Program-made: the position numbers and the translations under genes
Origin: Romanomermis culicivorax
Taxonomy: Eukaryota; Nematoda; Enoplea; Mermithida; Mermithidae
Assembly (NCBI GenBank): GCA_963922205.1
Contig: CAWUHX010000023.1
Location: 620,001-684,000, forward strand
Direction: 5' to 3'
DNA: 64,000 nucleotides
The notes under the pieces: model-generated
Databases searched by the model: none
What the model saw: the letters and a program-made list of their open reading frames with translations, nothing else
What the model was told of the DNA's origin: nothing
Shown: positions 55,202 to 64,000 of the stretch, one piece after another
How the letters are laid out: every line of letters begins with the position of its first letter
How positions within the stretch are numbered: the first letter of the stretch is position 1

Positions 55202-56082
55202 GGTGCACCGACAATTGAGCGCCGGACAATTGAGCGCCGACAATTGAGCGCCGACAACTGAGCACCGGACAATTGAGCGCCGACAATTGAGCGCCGACAA
55301 CTGAGCGCCAGACAATTGAGCGCCGTGACAACTGAGCGCCAGACATTTGAGCACCGACAACTGAGCGCCAGACATTTGAGTGCCGACAACTGAGCGCGGA
55401 CTATTTAATGCATTATAATTGAGCGTTTTTTTCATTTACTGAGTGCTACGGAATACTAGCATTTCAGTGATTATCTACCGTAATGATTATCTACCATAAT
55501 GTATATATGTCCATACGTCTAATATTATGAATCAAACAAATATGGTCATTTTTGATTCATATGATGAAGCCTAAGCCTAAGCCTAAGCCCCTAAGCCTAA
55601 GCCTAAGCCCCTAAGCCTATGCCCCTAAGCTTAAGCCCCTAAGCCTAAGCCCCTAAGCCTAAGCCCAAGCCTAAGCCTAAGCCTAAGCCTAAGCCTAAGC
55701 CTAAGCCTAAGCCTAAGCCTAAGCCTAAGCCTAAGCCTAAGCCTAAGCCTAAGCCTAAGCCTAAGCCTAAGCCTAAGCCTAAGCCTAAGCCTAAGCCTAA
55801 GCCTAAGCCTAAGCCTAAGCCTAAGCCTAAGCCTAAGCCTAAGCCTAAGCCTAAGCCTAAGCTTAAGCCTAAGCCTAAGCCTAAGCCTAAATGCAAAATA
55901 GTTACTTCAAACTGATTGGGTTATTTATCTGACATTAAATAGTCGGCGGTCAGTTGTCGGGGCTCAGTTGTCTGGCGCTCAGTTGTCTCACTGCTCAGTT
56001 GTCGGCGCTCAGTTGTCGGTGCTCAGTTGTCGGCGCTCAGTTGTCGGCGCTCAATTGTCCGGCGCTCAATTGTCGGGTCACG
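55202..56082. mobile_element. Foldback element carrying a TTAGGC telomere-type array (881 bp)
   Basis: The left arm (55202-55400) is about a dozen tandem copies of GACAATTGAGCGCCG variants; the right arm (55940-56082) is the inverse, CGGCGCTCAATTGTC. The outermost ends pair approximately (GGTGCACCGACAATTGAGCG against CGTGACCCGACAATTGAGCG). A 9-bp duplication ATGCAACCC flanks it, as for MULE-type elements. The core holds the TTAGGC array. It is inserted in the protease-RT part of the gypsy relic. Confidence 0.72.
55567..55890 (-). repeat. (TTAGGC)n interstitial telomere-type array
   Basis: About 320 bp of CCTAAG on the plus strand (TTAGGC on the minus), nearly pure from about 55665 to 55860 and with CCCCTAAG variants at the left end. 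TTAGGC is the telomere unit of nematodes. The array is inside a mobile element, so it is not evidence of a telomere here. Confidence 0.93.
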
Positions 56083-56839
56083 ATGCAACCCACATCCATT
56101 TCTGAGTTAGCATAAGGGGTAGGATATTTGGATAAGAATTAGTTCGTTCTTTTGTGTTTTAGTCTGGTCACTCTTTATCAAATTGAGATTTTCTTTTAAC
56201 CATGTGAATGTATCGAACAGGTTATGTGTGTTTTGAGCAGGAAAGTGAGATTGAGTGGATGAGTTTTTTTCCCAGGAAACACGAAACAGAGATGATGCAT
56301 GTGCCAGGATAGAGGCTTTGAAGACTGTCGTCAATGTTTAAGTCAGAAATGCAGATACGACTATTTTTATTTTGGGAAACGCAAGCTGCGAAATGAACTA
56401 TAGGATTTTGTCTTTATTTGGGGGTAAATTCAACTTGGGCAATATGCATGTATGTTTTGAGAAGGGGTACAGTGAATTCAGTAATAGTCCCGGATAGTAG
56501 TTCTAATTTTCATCTAAAAAGGTTCCACCCCAACTCCACAGAGGGCTATATTCTAAGCCTTTACAATTGAGTATCATGTCGCCAAACTTGACCTGTGATT
56601 TTTGATTACTTATGGTATACTCAGAAAATCTGCTAAGGAAATTTTCTCCAAGGAGTATGTCTGCTGTGCAGTCTTTCTGGACATGTACCATTATTGTTTC
56701 TTGTATGGATTGTGCATTTATGGTTACAAAAGTTGTGCCTATAAAATGGGTAGGTAGGTTGTTGGCAGCTTTTGCTTGAACCAGTGGGGGTTTCATGTCT
56801 AGTTGATAATGACTCCATCCTCCAGATAATGACTCCATC

Positions 56840-57386
56840 CCATGAGATACAATGACCCAATGTTGGTTTGCATGCAGCCAGGTCGCCTAGTGTACCTGTC
56901 ATCGATTTTCCATTCCTGGATGCAACTTGACCAATTTCTACAATGACACTAGTTATGGATGTACAATGGTCATTACAACACCATGAATATTCCATGTTCA
57001 GTGAGTTATTAGTGGACCAAAATACAGGCTTTGTTTCATGCAATTTTTGATCATTATGCCTTTTTTCATTCATAATTGCTTTGCAAACATAGGTTGTTAG
57101 ATTGTCCATTTCGATTTGGTCAAAAATGGTGCCTTTTGACCCAAAAATCCAGTATTAGTGCAAATTTTTCTCTTCTGACTGTTATGTGGGGTTTGGTTAA
57201 TGGGATGTAAATTTTTCTGGATGTCTGAATGGGTTTGTCAATTGATGAAGGGGGCATGCACGATACAGTTTTTGGGATATTGACAGAATGACTGCTCATG
57301 GAAGTTTCACAAAGTTGATATTGGGCCTGACAAAGCAAAGGTAATATCAGACAAAAAAATACAACAAGTCCAATGAAATTTATCAT
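56840..57386 (-). pseudogene. Env-like glycoprotein fragment in the gypsy relic
   Basis: The start MINFIGLVVFFCLILPLLCQ is a strong signal peptide, followed by a cysteine-containing ectodomain-like sequence in two frames (a frameshift near 57115), with a CCNDHC cluster. Errantivirus-like and nematode Cer elements can carry envelope genes. Its location between gag and protease is unusual. Family not identified. Confidence 0.35.
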
Positions 57387-58779
57387 TGGTGGCGGAATGC
57401 AGTTATTTGCTGGCCTTTATTCCCATCATGCCGACATCTCATTGGGCATGGTGTCTTTTTGTTTTAGGGCTGGGCTGTTTTTTGTCTGAATAGTCATGAA
57501 AAATTGGGTTTTTTCTTCATATAATCGGGTTGGATTTTTCTTACATTTTGGGGTGGGGAGAAGAGTTTTTTGTGGGAAAATTTGCAGGGTTCGGCAGCTA
57601 GGCCATCTAGCAGTGAAAACATCGAATGGCCTTTCTTTCATGCTGGTTCAGATTTAAGCGTCTCAATGGTTGCAGGGTGTTTATGCTTCCATGGAATCTT
57701 GTAGCCTGGTGGTAAGGCAGGTATCGAATTCGGTGCATCATTATTTTCTGGGGATGGAAGTGATGATGTACTGCCCCAATCTGGAATGGTGAGGTCAAGG
57801 ACGTACTCATCATCAAAATGTTGATGATGTTCAGGCATGATCGTTCCTATAGTGTGCTGAGGCTCACGATGGACACTGGGCAATGTAGAGTACAGGCTTG
57901 GGTCATCCATGTTCATATATGGTGGGGGTAGTCTGTCTTCAATGCAATTTTGGACATTATAGGTCGCTTGAGTTGGGCAATATCTACTTGTGTGATCTTT
58001 CTGCTTACAAAGAAAACACTGTATGTTAGAGTAGCTTTTGGATATGCAATGGTCGGGTCAGTGACCTGTTTGATAACAGTGAATGCATCTGCTTTTACAG
58101 TTTCGAGTGATGTGATTATTCTAAAGCAAATTTTCCATGATTTCCGAGTACCTGGTAAATTACAACTTCTGGCTAAATGGTCGACTTGTCCACATTGAAA
58201 ACATGTGATTTGTCTAAAATTACTATTGTTACCTTGAGGTTGAGTTTGGGAGTTTTGCTTTATTTGCAATTGTAAGTCCTTGACTTGTTGTTCTAATTTG
58301 TGTACGATTCCTTGCTGTTTAGTGTTGTTGCTGAATGAAAAAATGGGTTCGGGTTTGGGGAATATGAAAGGTATGTTGTTTGATTTCAATTCATTTCTGA
58401 AAATTTGTTGTTCTATATAAGCTGCCTCATCACACATTTCTTTTATGGTTGTGAAACGTCTGTACTTCAGTGCCTCCCTAATTTTCTTCTGCATGCTTTC
58501 CATCAAAATCGGTTTGATTATCATTTCACATGCATCTGCATTGAACTTAGGGTTGCTAAATGTTCAAGATCAAACAAAAATTCAGTTACAGTTTCCTATC
58601 TTTTTTGTTTCCATTCCTGCAAAAATTGTTGGTGTAATTCTGTGTCTCTATTGTTGGTAAAACATGCTTGTAATGTGGTTTTATACTATTCATATGTTTG
58701 GGGTGGGTTTTCAGAATTTGCTAAACTTTTGAATTTTGCTAATGCCACACCACCCAAGTGTACGCAAAAATCAATCCAA

Positions 58780-61162
58780 AATATTTTTTGCGTACTACCC
58801 ATAAAATGGATACCACGATTGCTAAAAGAGCCCATAGAAGAACAACAGACGAATCTGTGCGAAAATTCCGTTTATTTTATGAATTGTAATTTCTACAACG
58901 TGTTCCACTTTTTGAACATTCACACGGCTAGCCAAAATTTAATTTATTGGAATGTCTCCGCTTCTATATTCGAGGCTAAGGACCTATGGGTCCCTAGCAC
59001 TTCAACAACTTTCAAATCAGTGACTAAATGGGACGAATCTGATCTGATTCCCCAAGTAGAAGTTGTGGTCCCGGCTAGCCAGGGTCCTCTAGAAAAAACT
59101 TCGAAGGAACAGACAGAAACTGAGTCCGCTAAAATTGACATTTCAAATGTTTCAGGTCAGCAAATGGATCAAGAAAAGCCGGAATTAGTAATCATCGCAG
59201 ATCCTCTTATCGCCAATACACCCGCTACTGGGAGTAAAGGTGCCACAGAGGAGGAAAGATTAATGGAGATAGTCGAAACCGAAATCGAAAAACAACCCGA
59301 AGTAGTGGAGAAATTGACTGAACAAATCAAAGAAATGAGAGAGAAAATTGAGATAGGCTATTGAATTGGCGAAGCAATTAGAAAACGCAAACGCAGAAGA
59401 AGAAGAGACTAGCGAAGAGCCGTTTGTGGAAATTGTGTCAGAAATTAGGAGCGAAGAAGAAGAAAATTCGAGAGCTAACATTTCGCCCGCTCCACCAGTG
59501 TATGCTAAGGCTGGTGGCCAAAATGTCGAAAATATTATGAACCTGGAAAAATTTGTGAGGGTAATGCAGATCAAAAGGCAAGCGAAAGAAAAACGAATAA
59601 CTCAGGACGAAAATAAGGCCGAATTGGACAAGGTCAAGAGTGGAAATTTTCAACAACCATCAGGAAATCCGAATGACAAAATAAAATACTGAAGAGGCCT
59701 AGGAAAACGCGGGCAAGTTTTGAATAAGGCCCTAAAGGAAGGAAAATACATCGTGGATTATCAGTACGGAAGGGTATCTCTCTCGAACCCATGTGTACAG
59801 ACGTACCTCGCACACATGGTTCCCACGTTAGACGAAGAGGTAGCCCTGATGGCCACAGAATTGATAAATCGAAAATATGACGAAGCGGGCCTAGAGATAG
59901 AAACTATTTGATATTATGAATTACAATTCCACCTCCTGCAGGCAAATCTACCGGAAAAGTTACGGCATGTTTTCGAAGCACAATTAGCTGAATGGACTAC
60001 AATGCAACTCCCTTGGAAAGCCTATGAAGGCCTGTGCCTGCCTTTTCATGAAATTATCACATTTGGGGAGAATTCCTCAGAATTTCACAGGATTTCATTA
60101 CCAGGCTCATGCCTACGTAACAATGAAATTATGACGTGAATTTAATGTGAGACAGGGAGGTTTAGGCAATAATTTTCATGCCATGTACGCCTCATGCCAA
60201 TCAAGGGCAGCGGGACTGGCATATACAATTGCTAAAGCCGTACTGGAGGATAAAAAAGATCCGGAACCAAATTACGCCAATATCCAAGTTTGGAAGAAAG
60301 AAACCAATAATACCGACCCCTGTATATGTTTTTGGGAGGTTATTGACCGAAAAAAGGCTCACGATGTATTGGAAGTCGAAAAAAATTTGAAAAAAAGTTG
60401 GGTACCGAGTAAGGCATGCCTACAATAGGCCTGTGACGAGTAAAGTATCTAGGGGATGGTTTAAAAGATATAGTGATAGAAAGGAAAAGTTGGAGACACG
60501 GGACAAAGATCGGAAAAGAAAGCACGAAAGTCGACAAAGGGACGAAAAACATGGCAAAAAGTCGATGTCTAAAAAAAAGGCGGAAAGAAAATGATGAAGA
60601 GTTGGAGGGTCACCAACAGAAAGAACGTGAAAGGAAAGAAAAATCCCGGGAAAGGAAACACAAAGGAGAAAAAGGCACGAAAGAGCACAAAGATAGTCGA
60701 AAGTCGCGGAGTAGAAAAAGAACGCCGGCATATTACCAGCATGAGGATAGATTGGATGTGTCCTATTCCAGCCGAGCAACCTCACTGGATAGGGCTAGAA
60801 CCGATGAAGTGGCCCAGCAGGGGGCGCCGATGTGTGATACGAACGTGATGATGCAGGCGCAACAGCAACAATTGCCTTATTTGCCGCCGAATTACCCAGG
60901 ATTACCAATGGTAGGGTTTGACTGTTTTAACCGCCCTCTTTTTTCAGGTCAATTATTGGCGAGCACAGCGGTACCTCTGCGGACGCAATTCCAAGTGCCG
61001 CAATTTCCCATGATGCAATTTCAACCGGGGCAGGGGCCGTATTACCATCAATTTCTGGTCCCACCAGGTCTTCAAATGCCGCCTCCGACGATAAGTCCGC
61101 CAATCCATAATGTACAAGGCGAGGAGCAAATGGATATTCGCGGGCCTTCGATGGTGATGTAG
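58780..61162 (+). pseudogene. Decayed relative of the retrotransposon's second gene (C-terminal half)
   Basis: A chain of plus-strand frames broken by at least three frameshifts and two stops (59362, 59690): an acidic/lysine-rich part at 58970-59690; a segment with GRVSLSNPCVQTYLA near 59770 that aligns with [15 protein letters not shown] of the intact second gene (7 of 16 identical by eye); a part near 60170 (FHAMYASCQSRAAG) recalling [13 protein letters not shown]; then a K/R/E-rich and finally a P/Q-rich tail ending at 61162. The exonuclease part is absent. Similarity is weak and needs alignment. Confidence 0.45.
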
Positions 61163-62884
61163 CCGCCCCAGACATCACCGTCAACAGGCAATCCAGATTA
61201 TATTTCACCATTGAAAATAGATACCGAAATTGGCCAGCCAGGGCCGGACCATAGTGGCCAAAGACGCAAGTAAATTTCTATGTTAAAAGTGACCTTGCTC
61301 TTCGTGAGGTCACCATAAAATCAGTATTTCGTTATGTAATTTTCTCGTCATTCCCAAAAAAATCACTTATTTTTTCTCGAATGTCAGTATGTTAAAATTT
61401 AAACCAGTTGTGCCACAAGTATTATGCCTTAAAAATTGCCTCGTTTTTTAAATCTCATTAATTCGTTTTGTTCTTTTCTTGTTTTATTAATATTTCAACC
61501 TGTGCGAAGCTATTTTTGTGTCTTTTTCTTTTATGTGAGTCTGTACAAACCATCGTAGAAATTCTTGTATTTCCGTAAATTTCTGGATTTTTTCTTTGTC
61601 TTTCTGAAATTGGCCATCGAGTAACATCACGCATGCTTTAGGCAGCTTCGCGCTACCATTTCAAAACCTTTTCTTATCTTTTTCAAATCTACATACATTT
61701 TCATTCAAAACTTTTTTTTGTGGCACAGACCGTGTTATGGGTTTAAGTTTACATATCAATAAGGCAGATTCACTTTAACAACAAATACCATGAATATTTT
61801 GGCTCAAAATCTAGACAGCCATAGGCCTAGAGGATTCGATCTTCGGGCATCCTTTCTCCCTGGGGGCAGATAATACCAAAGGCGTTGGGGGGGCCAGTGT
61901 CCGGCCAAGGGGCCAGTGGAGGAGCGGTGGCGAAAAAAATATGAAGTCACCACCCACCAAATAACCCCCACTCCGGAGAGGATGGAGGCAAACACCAAAA
62001 TCGAGGATGGAGGCGCCCCCGATACAATATACATCGACGGCAGTGGTGGGCAGCCCCCTACGAAACACAGGCACCACAGGGGTTCGCCGCCGGACAAATT
62101 GTTTTATTTTTTATTCGTCAAACGTTGGCCTGAGTGCCGTGAACGCTTTCATTCAAACTTTTTATTTTTTATTCGGGGCAGCAAGCCCATGGGGCGTATT
62201 TCATGGACGAACTTTTTGTTGTGTCGGGGTAGCATCCGGCGCCATTGGCCCCAGAATTTTATCCATACCGTTGGAAACGGACAGCTTTTATTTTTATTTG
62301 TAATATTGTGTCAACGGTGCGTAGCGTCGTTATGGAATGATTGGAGTTGCCGGTCGACGGCATGGATGGACTGGGGCCCTTGGGGGACCTCCTAACTTTT
62401 CCCTTCGCTGGGGGGAAAAGTCTTTCCTTTGGGGGGGGAGGGATGTCAGAGGGTCAATTCCTCTGACCTTTGGTCCTCTAATTACTACATTTTTATTCTC
62501 TAGAGTTTCTTTGTTGTTAAAGTGTTTCCATTTATTATTAAGTAAACAAACTGATAAAACGGTTTGTGTCACACATTTTTGGCCCTAAAACAAATAAATG
62601 GTTAGCGTGAAAGTTTTGCATACAACATGCAAGTTGATGTTAGGCATGCCACCATGCAGTTTTTCATTATTGAAATATTATTGAAAATATTATTACGCGT
62701 TTATTGTTTTTCGTCTGGTTGGACGTTTTCTTACATACGCGGTGGCCAGGAAAGTAGCGTGGGCGTTATCGCCAGTTACGGTTATTTGTATTTTTGTTGT
62801 GACGTCGCGTTGCCATTACAGTTGAGGGCCGAACACAGGCTAAGGATTTACGACGACCCTTTTGATCAAGAAGTTTAGTGAGTT
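61163..62884. other. Presumed 3' non-coding part of the decayed element
   Basis: AT-rich to 61800, then GC-richer (61850-62460) with mutually overlapping frames on both strands that look like composition effects. A plus-strand 83-codon frame at 62627-62878 ends six bases before the probable LTR. No domain recognised. Confidence 0.3.
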
Positions 62885-63283
62885 GTTATTGGAGACTGGT
62901 AGATCAGTCTCAACTTTCTCTGCGGAGTTTGAGTTTCAGTTTCAGTCCTTTAGAAGGCGAAGCCGCTTAGGCCGTGTGTCAGATATCCTAAAACCTCTGA
63001 GGCTCTGTGCGCAGAGGTGAAGAAAGGAATCCATGAGTCAGGGAGGAATTTGGCAGTAGTGTTTTCGAGTTTCGATTTCTCGCACTTGTATTCTATTAAT
63101 TCTCACATTTGTATTTGCTGCACTTCTCGTTTCACTCATAATAAATATCTTCGTACATTCAGTCTCAGCTAGGTACCGTAGGAGCATCAGTAGTACCCGG
63201 TTAGTGTCAGGGGCCGTACCAGATTGGATCTCAAAGAACCGCAGCTAGGTAGCCGAGGGCATACGAGCACCCAATACAACACA
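62885..63283 (+). repeat. Probable LTR of a second element (3' or solo)
   Basis: It starts TGTTATTGGAGACTGG and ends CCAATACAACACA (TG...CA); it contains AATAAA at 63140-63145 and is GC-richer than its surroundings, as is the intact element's LTR. No second copy is in the window to prove the ends. Confidence 0.4.
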
Positions 63284-64000
63284 TAGGGTTCAAAAAAGGT
63301 TAAGTAAAGAGTTCATTAATTTGCTCTCCTACGATTTCTCCTAGGTGATCTTGTGTAGGGTGGGTCATTTTCTAATTGTATTTTGGTCATTGCTTTGAGA
63401 TTACACTTTTCGCTTCATGTTTAATTGATATGAACGTGTCACTCAATGTTTCATTTAGGGCCTTTTCCAGTTTTGATGCTTCAGATTACTTATCACTCTA
63501 AGGTGTGGGGAAAATGCTTTCGATTCTTCTAAATTACTTTCTATGAATGCCTGGTAAAGGATACACTGGTAGTATAGTATGACATCCTGGGTTGCAATGT
63601 TATAACATAGGCAATGGTTAGGCATAGGCGAAAAATAGTTGTCGTAGACTATGGTTTTTTGGGCAGTTCTGGGCAGGAGGAGCGTGCAGCCTCTGACGTC
63701 ATGTGACCAGAGTTGTTCTCAACTATGGTTCAGGGTCATACCTAGGAGTCAGGGAGGAGTAGGTTCAAGGAGTTGTCCTCAACTATGGTTCTGAAGGCCT
63801 ATCTAAGAGTCTGGGGTCAGGTGGACCAGGGCATACCTAGGAGTTGTCCTCAACTGTTCTAGAACAAATGTTCTTGAACTTCCATACCATATTTTTTTAC
63901 CTGTAAATTCAGTGAAAGAGGTATACTGTAGAGTCCGTGCAGGCCAACCATCATATAGTTTGAGTTGCAATGTTATAACATAGGCGATGGTTGAGCATGG
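63284..64000. repeat. Short repeats to the window end
   Basis: GAGTTGTYCTCAACTATGGTTC recurs near 63711, 63771 and 63841, together with CATACCTAGGAGT. TTGCAATGTTATAACATAGG occurs at 63593 and 63963. No gene seen. Confidence 0.5.

Larger units (their letters stand above)
54178..58560 (-). pseudogene. Decayed Ty3/gypsy-type element (gag, env-like fragment, protease, RT)
   Basis: Reading down the minus strand: Gag with a CCHC knuckle (CFQCGQVDHLARSC) at 58524-57640; an env-like piece at 57386-56840; a protease C-terminal part (ADILLGENFLSRF) at 56838-56503; RT pieces with LDQSKAYYS near 54880 and the active site YLDD (CLVYLDDILVF) at 54750-54430; and an RNase H start (FILQTDASKLGIG) at 54387-54178. 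Several frameshifts and stops occur and integrase is missing. It is also interrupted by the foldback element at 55202-56082. It is not a close relative of the intact element at 29629-44308. Confidence 0.75.

Noticed and set aside
55567..55890. Chromosome end / telomere
   Set aside because: The array is internal, bounded by inverted arms and a target duplication, with unrelated DNA on both sides.
55645..55896. 83-codon minus-strand Leu-Gly repeat frame
   Set aside because: Direct translation of the TTAGGC hexamer array.
61804..62395. Overlapping 97- and 159-codon frames on both strands
   Set aside because: Both arise from one GC-richer stretch, lack domains, and neither shows a splice or start context that favours it.

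Overview
The window reads as animal nuclear DNA, most likely from a nematode or nematode-like ecdysozoan. It is AT-rich. A nine-exon gene uses GTAAGT-type donors and short TTTTCAG/TTTCAG-type acceptors as in nematodes. A long TTAGGC array (nematode telomere unit) sits inside one repeat, and LTR and DNA transposons are everywhere. The lineage is inferred; no marker gene fixes the species.

1-13.2 kb (minus strand): one host gene whose nine exons splice in phase into 847 codons. It has a Pygopus-binding HD1 and a beta-catenin-binding HD2, so I call it a BCL9/Legless homologue (Wnt co-activator). Its introns hold low-complexity DNA, a degenerate 20-bp minisatellite and two small transposons.

13.2-29.5 kb: a transposon graveyard. 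I resolved hAT-type non-autonomous elements (TIR TAGAGCTTCACAC, 8-bp target duplications, one nested in another), a 2-kb hairpin element, MULE-like 180-190-bp MITEs, a GC-rich MITE with a 25-bp perfect TIR, a degenerate CCTAAG array and a 1.1-kb foldback element. A few short unidentified ORFs lie between them.

29.56-49.2 kb: an intronless minus-strand gene for a large toxin-like protein (TcdA/TcdB-type pore-forming segment plus RTX-like glycine/aspartate repeats). A complete Ty3/gypsy-type retrotransposon (29629-44308) is inserted about 20 codons before its stop. The element has 617-bp LTRs with no difference I could see and a 4-bp target duplication, so the insertion is recent. It encodes a single 2278-aa Gag-Pol and a second gene, apparently spliced, for a DEDDy 3'-5' exonuclease fused to a long tail with an RGG-rich end. 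This is the most interesting object in the window.

49.2-64 kb: unassigned or decayed coding-like DNA, a palindromic element with tRNA-like ends, a decayed minus-strand gypsy relic (gag, an env-like fragment, protease, RT), and inside it an 881-bp foldback element carrying the TTAGGC array. Next comes a decayed plus-strand relative of the exonuclease-gene tail, then a probable solo or 3' LTR and short tandem repeats to the window end.
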